Shown here in pieces: positions 34,692 to 61,503 of a stretch of DNA of 64,000 nucleotides (its first letter is position 1; each line of letters starts with the position of its first letter). Below the pieces are notes generated by a model that worked only from the letters and a program-made list of their open reading frames with translations, searched no databases and was not told where the DNA came from. A program made the position numbers and the translations under genes. The stretch comes from Bradysia coprophila (taxonomy: Eukaryota > Arthropoda > Insecta > Diptera > Sciaridae), in NCBI RefSeq assembly GCF_014529535.1, contig NW_023503313.1:2066081-2130080 (forward strand), given 5' to 3'.

Positions 34692-35763
34692 ATGACTGAT
34701 CAAAGTTTCGTAAATTCCTGTGAAAATGGTATTTTAATTGGAAAGCAAAATGACGTCGTTTCATTGCAACAACCAATATTGGAAACTGAGGCGCTGCCCT
34801 CTGTGGAACAAACAGTAAACAACAAACCATTGTTAATTGAGGATACAGAAATGTGTGGCTCTGCTGTTGATGTGGTTAAATTTAAAGAACAAAGTGCTTC
34901 TACTAGCGTCGAAAATGATTGCAATTTGTTGAACAATGCCAAACCGAGAGGTAAACGTAGACGTCGTAAATCGAATCGGTCCAAACAAAAGAGCAATAAC
35001 ACACCGTACAAAAAATCAAATTGGAAATTTCAAATGCCACGGACTCGAGGCGAAGAGGAAAGATCTGGTCTCGTGCCATACAATACAAACAAATTTCTGA
35101 TGGAAGAGCATATGCCAGAGGCGATATTGGGCCGTGTGTCACCGTCGGGTAGAACACGAAATTCCAGTTTTTCAGTTGACTCAGAAGACTATTTCAATGC
35201 ATTGCCTGAAGATGAAGAAGCATTTTTGACCAAAGAATTTTCCAGCGTATATGAAACGGCTCGTGCGGAACGATTAGACGGAATGAGCAAAAATCAACTC
35301 ATCAAGGAATATCTACAGTTGGAAGCCACTTATGATAAACTTTCAAAAACCTTGGGTGCTAGAGTGAGTTCAGACGTGGATGCTAAAGCCAAAGATTTCG
35401 AAAGTAAAAATGTGATTTGTCGTTTGGAAGAACGAGTAAAACAATTGACCGAAGAAAATTTAGGTAAGTGTTGAATCAGCCATACCATTGATTGTCCAGC
35501 TGCCAGTCGCTCAAACCAAAATTCTCGTTTTTATTTCAGAACTGCGTCGTCGAATGGCAGATATTAGAAATCGAGGACAACGATCACATTCGCATGGGAG
35601 CCATTACACGATTTCCAGTTCCAGTGAGGATAGTGAGAGTGACAGTACAACATCAAGCAGTAACACCAGCCGTTCTCGAAGCAGGTCGAATAGTTCAAGC
35701 GGTGTAGAAGTTATCGATATGTTAAATTGTAATAGTAACCACACACAAATGCCGTTGGAGTGA
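34692..35763 (+). CDS. HEXIM: HEXIM, P-TEFb inhibitor
   Basis: Two exons, 34692-35463 and 35540-35763, joined in phase 1, give 331 residues. HEXIM proteins bind 7SK snRNA and, as dimers, hold the kinase P-TEFb (CDK9-cyclin T) inactive, limiting pause release by RNA polymerase II in the nucleus. All core parts are visible. There is an acidic, low-complexity N-terminus and an arginine-rich RNA-binding patch at 84-100 (KPRGKRRRRKSNRSKQK). The inhibitory PYNT motif is at 129-132, within LVPYNTNKFLMEEH. An acidic linker with DSEDYFNALPEDEEAFL and a conserved F..VYE block follows. The cyclin-T-binding coiled coil begins at GMSKNQLIKEYLQLE and crosses the junction into ELRRRMADIRN. The Ser/Arg-rich tail is insect-like. 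It is a single gene copy with no neighbours within 5 kb. Confidence 0.93.
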
Positions 35764-38096
35764 TGGAGATGGATTCGTTAAGAGACTCGTTTTTGATTTA
35801 TGAAATATAAAAGTGCATACAATTCATACAGTCGAGTGTGTTTTGCTATTCGAATTTCCATATTTGTGAACCGTTATTTGTTCCTTGTGGCAATCGACAT
35901 TTGAAGTCTGGCAATACTCACAAATAGGACAGCAAGCAATAGTGCAGAGGAGATACTGGTAGAAAGTCATTTAAGAACCCAACTACCGTTATTGGGACAA
36001 ACCTAACACTTTCTTGACTTGTGTAGTCAGAAGTCAGGATTTGGAGGCTGGTTACTGTAGGGAATTTACCAGAATTAATAAATCAACTTAATTATATCAT
36101 TGCGACCAATCCTCAAGGTTACCCAAAGTTTGGTCCGATATTCTGCTAATTCATACTAACGAAGCAATTCAGTAGATTCCTTCAGATTTAAAATTTTGAA
36201 CTTTTATTTAAGTTACCTCATAGGAATACAATGCTCTGATAGAAAACGTCATTGAAATTATCTTTTTTGATAAGAAATGTGACGCAATTTTAAAGAAAAT
36301 GTCATGAAACCTCGACCTGGCATAAGTGTTGGAAGTCAATTCATTGAAAAGTTCATTCCGTCAGGATTTACAATGCCAACGTAAACCACTAGCATCGATG
36401 TTTCATTGGATACTAATGATGAATTTGTACGCTACATCTGTATTACTTCATTGGAATGATTCTGAGTGATTTTTTTTTCATATATGAATTGATAAGGAAG
36501 TAGGTAAGTAGTCAGACCAAGTCATTCCAAGTTTTTCTAATCAAAATAAATGTTCGTCGAAAGAAATTCGCGTGAATTTCTATTCGTCAATATAGGCACC
36601 GTTTTTCAATTGAGGCTAATTGCATTCGCTTGAAGCAACGTGATGAGCTAAAGTTATATTATTATATGAAATATTGTAGCCACAGTCGGTGACTTTACAA
36701 AAAGTTACAAATTCATGCAAACAAAAGTTCTTACACCTGCTTTAACCGTTTGGATACATAAATCACGTTTTCATACCTAGGACACGAAAAGTGCGACTTT
36801 GTCACACTTTTTCACGGTCGGATATGAAAATTATTATTCGTACCACGGACTAAAAGTCTTTTTTAGCGTATTCGATTTCAGACCTCGGCTTCGGCTCTGT
36901 CTGGAAACCTCTCAAAACAGTACATTTCGTATACCGAGGCCTAAAAGTCTTTTTTAGCGTGTGAGAAGTTTCCAGACAGAGCCGAAGGCGAGGTATGGAA
37001 TCGAATATGCTAAAAAAGACTTTTTGTCTGTGGTACGAATAGTATTTTTCATATTGGACGGAGAAATCGGGTCCTAGGTACGAAAAAGACTTTTAGTCCT
37101 AAGTACGAAACCTCTCACACGCTACAAAAAATTTTTTGGTCCTATAGTACATTTCGTACCTGTGAGTTGATCAGCTGAAAAACAGCTGAAACGAAATGCG
37201 TCACTTATTTCAAAGTCACCGACTGCGTGTATAAAATTCTATCGCATTCATCTAAGCTTAAACAAACGGCTGAAAATTAAGGATCATCCATCGAATGTTA
37301 GAGTAGGTGGGTGGGTTCGGAAAACGTATGACTCAAGTGTATTTTGGTATTGGAAAACCATGGACATGGTAGAATGTTGGTTTGGAAACCGGACATAATT
37401 TATTTGTGATTGATCCCAAAATGAAAGCCGGTTGATAAAAAGAAAGTTAGCAGTTGCCGAGTACAAGTTGTACAATTTGAGTCACTAAAGGCGAAAAAGA
37501 TGCAACCGGTAAGTAGTTCTTGATAAATTGGGTAAAATTACTTGTTCATAGATTTCTTAAATAAAATCGAGGAACAAAAATCCAAATTGTTCATTCAATT
37601 ATGGTTTAACAACTCCGCTATTATCTTCAGAATAAACATTGATAACATCATTAGTTCGAAACAAACATTTATAATATTTTTAATGGAAAAATAAAACGTT
37701 GGGATCGGTATTTAAATTCGTAATTTGTACGACCTGACAATGACATTTCTAAAATTTATGATTTAGCGCGTCCCTAGTAAATGTGATTGATTCAAGGGAA
37801 GTCATCGCTGGGAACAATATAATCTCAGATTAAGTTATCCAAGACAAACCAACTATACATACTAGGGTGGATTCATTAAAAAAGTTTCAGGACCGCCAGA
37901 GCCCACTGATCATATTCTAGAAGAACTTTTGTTCTTCAATTTTATGTTTTAAGGGTGCCGCCGAGCAATTTTTGAGTAGAGCAATATTTACGTGTAATAA
38001 TGGACTTTTCAAACATTTATAGTGTGGAAACATTTGCCGATGGATACAATCATATTAGCGAGAGATTAGTCACAAAATGTCATGAAAGGCCCAAAG
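35764..38096. other. Intergenic, mostly unique AT-rich DNA with one foldback element
   Basis: Besides the foldback at 36676-37231 I see no gene. A 63-codon frame at 37475-37284 (minus) has no recognisable domain. Confidence 0.45.
36676..37231. mobile_element. Foldback element with nested arms
   Basis: Outer termini CAGTCGGTGACTTT at about 36676 and its complement AAAGTCACCGACTG ending near 37230. Inside is a strong palindrome, 36823-36917 against 36960-37053. Both arms have AGACAGAGCCGAA and CTAAAAAAGACTTTT or their complements. Further inverted words (CCTAGGACACGAAA against TCCTAGGTACGAAA) lie between the two levels. The repeated string ACTTTTAGTCC, or its complement, occurs at least four times. 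No coding capacity and no clear target duplication. Confidence 0.72.
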
Positions 38097-38246
38097 CATG
38101 ACAGAGTAAAGTTAACCAGGCAGGAGCGCTGGTTTGATTAGGGACCTGAATAATCTAGTAGCCCTATATTTTTTGCGAATAAAATTTTTCTTATTTGACG
38201 CTTCGAAAATGAACCGCTCCTGCCTGGTTTATTTTACTCTGCCGTG
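38097..38246. mobile_element. MITE, hAT-like, copy 2
   Basis: Same family as 28429-28630: CATGACAGAGTAAAGTTAAC on the left, and a right end whose complement begins CACGGCAGAGTAAA. It is about 50 bp shorter because of an internal gap. The flanks are CCCAAAG (38090-38096) and TCCAAAG (38247-38253), a 7-bp repeat with one mismatch. This supports the target-duplication length seen at copy 1. Confidence 0.78.
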
Positions 38247-38773
38247 TCCAAAGTTTATTTTGCTATTACGTCGAATTTGAAAAAAAAAACAGTTTTGTAA
38301 ACATTTCGGCCATTTAAAGTAGAAGTTTTGTTCCCAACGAAAAATTGCTCAACTTTGAAGTGAAGCCTTTGATGATGATGCATCATGACCAAATAAATTG
38401 TTATTTAACTCACAATTTCATGAGAAGTTCACAACAAAAAAGATCTTGAAAATTGATTGGAAATGGAAAGAGGCTGTAATTAGCTTTTCAACTATACATG
38501 CCATTGCAGTAACACTAATAGGGTGATTTTTCTTTGTAAGTGCTGTCCAGCTAGAATGAGTGATGCACGACAAATTCCAATTCGCTCTGAAACAACACCT
38601 GTTGCAGGTAACTTTGTCTCAAGGTAACCTGCAATAGCTTCCACAACTGTAAGTCTTCATACGAAAAATACAGCTGTAGCAGATATAATAGATTATCTGG
38701 AGACAAACTTATCTGCAACATGTATGATTTTCAACTCTTTTTTGTCAGTGAATAATGTTTGATGTTTTTGTTA

Positions 38774-39570
38774 CTTGTGTGCAAGGTTGCACTAGCGTCG
38801 CTAGTCATTAGCGACGCTACTAGCGCCGCTAATAGCGACGCTTATTTTCAAAATTTGTCGCTACTAGCGTTAGCGCTCGCTACAATATCATTAGCGAATA
38901 TTTTTTCGCTGATCGCTAATCACTTCGCTAATGAAAACATTCTAGGTATTGAACAATTTAATATTGAATTATTAGAATTGTTATTTGCATAACTAGAAGT
39001 GAAGCGTTGAAAAATCGAGTTATGAAATGTACTTCACATTCAAAGTCCGTTAAAAGTTTATGAAATTTCATGTATTACACCAGCTCCAACTCGCAATCGT
39101 GTAAATTACTTTTCATGCTTTTGATTAACAAAATTCACATGAAAGCTTGACTTTCTAATTGTTCATCACTAGTATGCAAATAGCTACTATACTCAATCTT
39201 TTGCAACTTCCGTAAAAAGGTAAGCTTCAACCTAAATCTTCAACATAATCATAAAATCTAATAAATTTTCCTCAAAAAACGATTGAACAAAATGCAATCA
39301 AAGTTCATCAAAAGCAAAATTTAAAAAATTATTGAGATTTCATCATGTTCAGCATGATTAAAAATGTTTAAAAAAATTTTAAATTAAGAAATCGTCTTAT
39401 TCATGAGATCTTTTAGCGAAACATTAACGATCGCTATTAGCGGCCGCTACTAGCGCGCTAACTTTTTTTTGGTTAGCGAATAAGTTTAGCGTCGCTAACA
39501 TTTTTCGAAATTAGCGTTAGCGTTAGCGTCGCTAATAAAAATCGTTAGCGATCGCAACCTTGCTTGTGTG
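38774..39570. mobile_element. Non-autonomous hAT transposon with TTAGCG arrays
   Basis: The element spans 38782-39562 (781 bp). Its termini are CAAGGTTGC and the exact complement GCAACCTTG. It is flanked on both sides by the exact 8-bp word CTTGTGTG (38774-38781 and 39563-39570). Both the 8-bp duplication and the CAAGGTTG-type end are typical of the hAT superfamily. Within about 150 bp of each end the sequence is packed with TTAGCG, CTAGCG and their complement CGCTAA, more than twenty copies in mixed orientation. The middle is plain AT-rich DNA. Known hAT elements have short subterminal repeats that bind transposase, and this looks like an extreme version. No transposase is encoded. Confidence 0.88.
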
Positions 39571-42500
39571 ACATAATTTTAAGTAATTTGACGCTAAGTG
39601 ATTTTTGGATAAAAATCTAAATTTTTAAATCGCTCTATACCCTAATATACACGTTAAATTTCCTCCACAGTATATGATGAACATCGTTCATTAAAATTCT
39701 CGAAAATTCGTGAAATATCGAAAATAATTATCAAGAACTTCAATTTTCCAAAATTGACCCTGACCTCTTGACCAATTCCATAACTGACCACATTGACAAA
39801 GGCACAAAGGATGAGTGGGGATGAGTTTGTTCGTAGTTATAAAACAACTTTTCAATGTAAATTTTAACTTTTTATTGTTAGTTTTATCATCAGCAATCAT
39901 ATAATCGTATTTACTCATTTTATGCACTAAGATTTGTTTAAATTTTAATAATAATTTTGTTTTGTTCAATAATTTAAGTAAATATTTATTGTTATATATT
40001 TACTGTATATATATATAAGGGTATGCGGTTTAGAGCATAATAATAATAATTTTTGTTCTTTTTTTTTGTTTGTTTTGTAAATAAATGTATAAATTAGAAA
40101 TGGGTTTTCTTCTCCTTCCATTTTCCTCTTTTGTATAATTCGAATAATTATTTAATTTTTAAATAATTTTGGTTTAAATATTTTATTCAGATTTTTGTGT
40201 TGTGTTTATCTGCATGTTTTTCAAAAATGTAAATATCTTTTACATAGGTAATAGAATAATAATTTGTCCAAAGAAAACAACAAAAAAAGCTTCAAATCAA
40301 AAGCAAAACAAGATCAAACAAAAAAAAACTATTTCTACATTCGAAAAGCATTCAAAGTAAAACCCGTGTGTATGCTTCTTTGGTATTCTATTTCTCTAGC
40401 GTGCAGATAGCACTGTAAAAGCGCTTAAAAGTCGTCACATTATAGATATTCCGCATCGACCGACATTATCAACCTTACACAAGACCAATTTTTCAGAGCT
40501 TTCCATATCTGGCCCAGCTTCAACATTTTTAAAATAAAAAAAAAACTTCTAAGCTTCTGACAAACTGGAACTCCGTAGAAAAATATGAAATAAATCCGAA
40601 ATGTAGTTTACGATCAACACTGGCTGGCTAAAATATTAATGCGACAATTCGTTGTCGCGGAAAGGGATTTATTTGACGAGTATGAAAAATGTTATTCGTG
40701 GCGAAGACACAATTGAAACAAAGTTGACGATATTTGAGGACCTTTTATGCCAAAGGATATGAGAGTGTCTTGGCATACAACAATAGTTTTTTTTTCACAA
40801 TAGTCATTTTCTCACCTCGGATGAAACTTTGTTATGAAAAACGTTGGGTTGACATCGGCATTTTCAAAACGCAGGAGAGAAAATGGTCAACAAATAGCTC
40901 TTACTGTCAGTACAAAGGGGATTTGTGCTTGTTCGTTCACTGTTTGTTCCATCGCAATAAATTTGTTAACTTGATTTCCTTTCTGTCAAAGAAACGAAGC
41001 AAAAAGCGAACATAAGAGTAAACTTTACCTCAAGTTGTTTATTCTAGTTTATTCACTCAAAAACGCAAATTCCATTACTTATGGGTCCTTTAACATTCTA
41101 AAATATTCTCTTTTGTGTTTCAACGGCTTCCGTCAATATTGACTCGTTCACAATTGCGTGTAATTGAGTGAGTAAACTACCCAGTATTTGTATACTTCAG
41201 TCAAAGAATTGTTCTAGAGCTTTCAGACGAATGTCTGTACCAACTTTCTTTTTATTATAACCAGGTCAACATTTGTCGATTTCAATTCAAACCACTTGAA
41301 ATGGTTAAAATTATGTAAATTTGGCTACAACTTTTTCGATTTTTTTTTATTTATTTCGGGTAACTTTGTATATTTATGCAAATTTCATCTATTTGTGAAA
41401 CTGTTATACCCGGATCGGATTCTTTATTTACAAAAAAAAAATGATTTTTTAATTAACGTTATCAACCGACAATTTTAATGTTTTAATTAAAAAAAAAAGA
41501 AATTGTCGGATAGGATTTAATTGATTCGGATGAGTAACGGTCGATGAATTATTATTTTGGTTTACTGTTGAAAACGGCATTCGACAGGATTTTACGGTTC
41601 GATTATCACTAGTTTAGGATTATTTTAATTTGAAAATGTTACAAAAAAGTACGGTTTCGCGTTCAATTAATTTTTTTTACGAAATTAGTCTTTCATTGTC
41701 ACAAAAAACGGTCATGTTTCCTGAATTTATTATTAAGGTAGATGATGACTATTCGCACCCGAGGTAACTGAACAAAATCTAATTTTCACTGAAATGGTAG
41801 CACTTTGCAGAAGGAAACTACAATGAAAAATGAAATTTTGCTAACAGTAACTCCGAGGCGAAAACCGAAAAGTCTAAAAATAAAATTCGCACCACCAAAA
41901 TGCAAACAGTCACGTTGTATTGTTAGTTTATTATTTTGAATTTTTTATTATTATTCTTTTAAATATTGGAAGTTCTGTTCGTTTAAGTATAACCGAACCC
42001 AATTGAAAAAATCGTCAAAATTTTTTTTGGTATTAAATGTCCAGTTGATTACATTACTGGGAATAAAATTTTGTTTTTGTTAATTATAGATAAAGATTCT
42101 GATTAGATTAACATTCGCCGGTTAGTAATATTAGTCATTATCTAAAGAAAAATCTTTTCTTGCAAATTTCGTACAACGATCGATTACGAAATTCATATTA
42201 TAACACTGATTTTTCGGTAATAATTTTATCTTGGTTTGAAATTGTATATACGGTTGTTGTTTTTAAAAAGCTTTTTTATCGATCTCTAAAAATGATTTTT
42301 GTTTTACCTTAATTTAACTACAGTAATTTTAGTCCTGTAACGTGTAACTTGTTCTCAAATATTTATTTTTGGTTAAAAAGATTTTTTCTTTTCATATTTT
42401 AAAAATTTACATTTTTTTACCACAATTTCTCAACTTTTTTGCCAAACCTTGTATAATCTGTTTTTACCATTAATTTATTTTCTAAACAACAATCAATTTC

Positions 42501-44597
42501 GTTTAAATATTTTTTTTTGTTTAAGGTTAAATTTGATTATTTTTTTCCGTATGTCTTCCGTAAGTCTTGTTAAATTTCGTTTTGATTCAATAGATTAAAA
42601 TCGTGAATTAGTCACTGATTTACGAAATAAAAAACCAAACAAATAGAAGAAATGAAAAATCTCATTTAGTGTGACATGAAGTTAACACAATTCAAGATTA
42701 TCCTCAATCCATCCAATTGTGAGACGACACAAGACTTGAAGATTTTTTCAAAAGTTGAAAACAAAATTAGAAAAATGTTGAGTAGGCGCAAGATGTATGC
42801 ATTCAGGAAAATAAGCTTCGAGTGAGGAGTGAGATTCCTTTTTCACAGAGAGGTTTTACCACATTATTGTCACATTTCTGAGCGTAAATGTCACATTTCT
42901 TGGGACTTTGCAGCGAATTTATTCTGACAATGAATTGCTTTGAATCAAGCTTATTTCTTCAGAATAAAAAAATCATTTCTGGGGAGTATGAAGTAAAGCT
43001 ATTCAAAGAAGGCATCTACGACTTGGCAAATTATCAGGTACAGCAGTAACTTTTTGTCACTAGTACGATATCTCGTACAAAGAACAACGTGTGTTGCAAA
43101 TAACCTTTCCTTGGCTTGGCTCCAAAGCCATTTTGACAAACATTTTCTTGCGGCATCACAACAGAATCGAAAAAACAATTCTCCGAAAAGTCGGCAAATT
43201 TTATTGAGTTGCACTAACTTCACCGTTCCACCAATTTTAACATTGACGTCAACACCTTTTTATTATTTTTTTTTTATTTTGTCGAAATGTTGAATGAACA
43301 TTGATCAAAATCGTTTCTCTATTCGTAAAGTGTAACTATAGGGTAACTGATTCAACTTATTCAGGTGTTTTTTGTTCAACACCGAAATGCTTTTGCTTTC
43401 AAAACTTATTTTGTATGGAAAAATCTTGAAATGACAAAACATCGAAATACATAAAATGAAAATAAAAAGTTTTTTTTATGGCTCGTGTGGTTCATTCGAG
43501 GGCTAATTTATAAAAATTTGTACTTTCTTTTTGTTCACAAAATTGAAGCGTAAGTAATTACATATTGACAAAAATACTTGATGGGAAATATCGTACGTTC
43601 TATACGATATAAAATGCATTTATGGGTGGTGTGGATGTAAGGGTATATGATTAAAAGAAGCACTAAGCTGTCCCAGTATTCGAGATCATGCAAATGAAAA
43701 AGGTTCAAGATTCGAAATCCGTTCATTTACTTTGCGGTCAGATTCGCTGGACCTTATATCCCATTTGTACGGTAAATCGCTGACGATACAAAAGCTTGTT
43801 AATGGGCTTTTCTCGTCATGAATGATTAATCAAATCTGACTCGCTGTTAAAGCTTATCTTTGAGTGAATTTCTCGAACGTTTTTCAACTTCAACCGATTC
43901 GAAGAAATTCAAAAAAATAATTTCTCAAAAATAAGTTCTGTTCGCCACTGTGAATCGTTTGTGAATCCACCTGTTTTTCCACCATTAGGTGTTATCGAGC
44001 ACAAACAAGAAACCTTCGTTTACGGCGAATCTAATTCTGTTGCATGTGAAAAGCTTGTTGCTCAGGTAAATGCTGCCACAGATCACAACTAGATTACAAC
44101 GGTAACATCATTTACCTGAGTAAAAAACGTAGGAAACGATTGAAATGTGAAATCAATCGTCGACGAGATGGTAATGCAGTGATGAATGAATGACTCGTGT
44201 ATGGGTACTGAGACACACAATTATTGATGTACCCGCTTATGTAATCATGGACAGCCGTAGTATATAGAAAGTCGAAAATATTAAGTTGCTTTATCAACAG
44301 ATCGAGATGAGTTCAAAATAAAAAAAAAGGAAAAATGGTCCCGGCAATTTGAGCGTACGGTATTGGTTAGTAGTTCACAAAACTGTTTCTGAATTCAAGT
44401 AAAATTTAAAAATTAAAAAATTCACAAAAACAAAAGAAAAAAATCCTTAGAAGTCTAAATATTGGTCACATTTTCTCGTCGGAAAAATCATTCATAAAAA
44501 TAAAACCGAAAAATAGAAATTCTGTTACTGAGCCCATTGTGGAAAATTGAGTCATTTCGGTTAATCTTTTGTTGCACAATCCACTGCAATAAACTTA
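39571..44597. other. Very AT-rich intergenic DNA, no gene recognised
   Basis: About 5 kb without a recognisable coding region, on the 3' side of the myosin gene. Poly-T and poly-A tracts are frequent, with a TA microsatellite near 40008-40017. The open frames are below 95 codons and have no domains. The myosin 3' UTR presumably occupies part of the right end, but I see no minus-strand AATAAA close to the stop. Confidence 0.5.
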
Positions 44598-58345
<13,748 letters not shown>

Positions 58346-61024
58346 CTGTGAAAGTAAATTTTCATTTTTCAGCTTTAATAAATTTCGCATAGAAATCTAA
58401 TGATGATCTAAATTCAGCCTATTAATGAAAGCGTGTTCTGAATCTAATAAAGGAAAACGTTATGAGCTCATGAAACTAAAGTGTTACATGCCTATAGAAT
58501 GACATCATGGATATGGGTTACACTTTTTGTAGGGAAAAAAAATCCTCGTTGACCTATATATATGCCGCAGCCGCTGGTGTGTGAGTATTTCTTTTTTCAT
58601 TATGATAGAAGTTTTTTACTTATATGATATAGGAGTGTCTTTTAAAGCGAAAAAATAGTTATGGTTCTGTCATAATAAAAAGAAATAACAAAAGTTGAAA
58701 ATATGAGCTTGGCACATATACAGCAATTTCATTCGATGAATTATTAATTTTAAGATCAACTCAACACTGTACACTTTGTATTGATATGCTGGGAAAAAGA
58801 CTTCAAGTGGCTTGTTAGAAATTATTTCAAAACGTTCCAACAGACTCTCAGAAAAAGCGGTGATGATTGTTGTCTTAGTTGAACGTTAAAGAATTGATCG
58901 AATAAACCAATTAGAGGACTGTGTGTTTAAAGTGATTTTAACATTTCGCAGGAACGGCAAGAGAGCGTAAATTGACTCATATTTACTGATATCTGTTCCA
59001 TTATGCACACTCCATACATGAATTGAGACAACAAATCTTTGATCATTGGTTGAGGACTATTTTTTAAATTCAAGGAACCCTGCCAGTTTTACTACAATAT
59101 TTAGGAAGTGCGGTTTCAAGAAAAAGATAGGAATCGTGACCGGAGCCATTTTTTCCCGAAATTACAGAAATTTGAAAAATTAAACAGCGGAGATTAAATA
59201 ATTGTAGTGTGAAAGGAAATATTTTGAATGGACGTTAGTTGCCAGACTTCTCATATTCACTCCATCCATTTACTAAATTTTTAGGTAAACCGCGACATAT
59301 TAGATATAGAAAAGTTCGGAATCCGTGTAGAAAGAACAGAGACTGATTAATCGAGGTGGGAACTTAAAATCAACCGAAATAATTTGAGATTTTGGAACGG
59401 TTTTTGTCCATTTGGATAACATTATTGCCAAGAATTTAGAAATTCATTTCTGTTTTATCAATTTCGAAACCGACCTTTGTACGAAAAGACGGACAACCAT
59501 AGAGAAGCTCTTTAATACAGTAGTGTATCAATGTAAATCTATCTGAAATGTGATTCCCATTAAATAATTAAAATAAAAAAGAATTTGAAGAAAAACTGTT
59601 ATGCATAGCGGTTTATGTGTAAAGAATTATGAAAAAAGACTTAAGTACAATACCACAGGAATGCTTTTTAATGATTTTTTTGTGGTCTTATGATTAATAT
59701 TTAAATAAACAAATTCAGTAACATGAATAATATTTTAATATAATTCTTTAAAGTTTGTTTTTATTTTCTTATAAACATATGGCTGATTCCATGAATGTTT
59801 GTGAAAAATTTAATTTATTTAAAATATTTTTCCAGCTTTTCTTCAAATTTTCGAGATGCCTTATGCTATGTAATTGTTATAAGGAGACTTGATTCTTATT
59901 AGTTCATTACAGGACGTATAATCATGATGACTAAACTGTTTCTGAAGAGTTCTATCAATAAATTCCTTAATTACAGTGGTAGACAGTCTCAGAAGTTTAG
60001 TGTTTGGCTGAACGAAATTTACCAACTGGTCTACAAAACAAATAAAAATTAAAGTAGATGCTGAAGTAGTGGCTTGCTACAGTGATATATAAATATCTAA
60101 ATGCAGACATTGTGCAACTAACTAGTTTTAAGAAAAATGAAATTTTATTGTTTTAACTTCGTTTGGAATATAAGAGGCCACAAGTTTTTTGATACTTCAA
60201 AATAAAAAACATCGTGAGCCTATTGGGAATGAAGATAAATCAACGAAATTTCATTTTCTTTATAATTCGCTAATTTAACATGTCCCCTTTCTATTGGATA
60301 TTCATATTATGTATTATTCAACGTAGCAATGCTATTGTGGGTTCTTTGCATTTGCATCGTTTACTGTAGAAAGAGAGTGTGTTTGTGGACCAGATGTTGA
60401 GTTCAGCTGGAGCGAACAACATCATCACAAGAATTAAAAGAATCTACGGCTAAGGAAGCTGAAAAATTTTTCCGTGCTTTTGCCGAAAAGCATCCAAAAC
60501 CTTGAAATTATTTCCATGGGAATATTATGGATTGTCCCATATATACTACAATAACGTATATGCACAATGCGTGCTATGAAAGAACAGAAGTGGTATTGAT
60601 GTTTATATTAATAAATGTTAATAAAAGAAATGTAAAAAACAGTTCTCTCGTTTGTTGTATTCTTCTTCTATAGAATCGCTGATACGAATACGAAACAATA
60701 ACAAACAAGTGTGATCAATATGGACAAATAATAAGAAAGTTTTCTCTCTTTCGATGTTATTTGGATTGTATTTAGCAACCATTTGAGAATATAATCTTCC
60801 AGAGTACATCAAATTTAATTAGAACATAACTTTGTCACATAAAACATATTTTTTTTCGTTTTCTCTTCCGTATAAATAATAATTGTTCTTAATTAGCGTT
60901 GACTTAATTTTATTACATTAGGGATCGTATAAAGACTTAAAGTTAGTGATTAGTAATAAAAAGGGAAAAACCCAACCGAGTCCTAGTGTATATATATAAT
61001 TGGTATATATAGTCTTAACGGGAG
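58346..61024. other. Region upstream of the first recognised myosin exon
   Basis: AT-rich. I searched the minus strand by eye for the motor N-terminal signature (the YTYIG and NPYK region that should precede EYVFKYHGQKLG) and did not find it. The missing exons are therefore beyond the retrotransposon or outside the window. A possible plus-strand 3' exon lies at 60403-60506. Confidence 0.4.
60403..60506 (+). other. Possible terminal exon of an unidentified plus-strand gene
   Basis: After a TTCAG acceptor-like site, the frame reads LERTTSSQELKESTAKEAEK and then FFRAFAEKHPKP before a TGA at 60504-60506. An AATAAA follows at 60610-60615. The amphipathic, charged C-terminus looks protein-like, but I do not recognise it. 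I found no upstream exon to join. It could be a small gene nested in a myosin intron or a processed fragment. Confidence 0.25.
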
Positions 61025-61163
61025 TGTTGTATTAAGTGAAACGCACTGCTTGACAATATTATATGGAATGATTCTTTATTCACTTAAGTAACATATTCAT
61101 GGTTCTTATACTAAAGAGAGAGAACTTACTTCTCTCTTACTTAATATAGTAAGGGGCACTACA
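61025..61163 (-). repeat. Putative short 3' LTR of the Gypsy element
   Basis: Read on the minus strand it begins TGTAGTGCCCCTTAC and ends AATACAACA, so it has TG...CA ends. It follows a purine tract (CCGAAGAGGGATGG) and contains an AATAAA. At 139 bp it is short for an LTR. The matching 5' LTR would lie beyond the window, so the limits are unconfirmed. Confidence 0.45.
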
Positions 61164-61503
61164 CCATCCCTCTTCGGCTAGATTGGTGTATGCCAATCGT
61201 ATTATTATTTATTTCGTACATTATTTATTTCCTTTTGAAAGTTAAACTTTTCTTAGTCTTAAAACTAACCATTGCTTATAATTTATTAATTTTTGGGATT
61301 TGATTTCACTTTGTGAGATTGCGACTCTCACCGTCCCTTTTTTTTTTAAAGAAATTTATGATAACATAATTTCAAACTGAATTGCAGATTGAAATAAAGA
61401 TTAAATTGTAAATTAACCCTTAATCTTTAACCTTAATTTAAAAATAAAACTTCACAATAAAATCATAAAAATATTAAAATCATTCTTTTATTTTTGTGAC
61501 GAT

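Noticed and set aside
38759-38992. 77-codon frame ending in EQFNIELLELLFA
   Set aside because: Composed of translated TTAGCG words at the left end of the hAT-like element.
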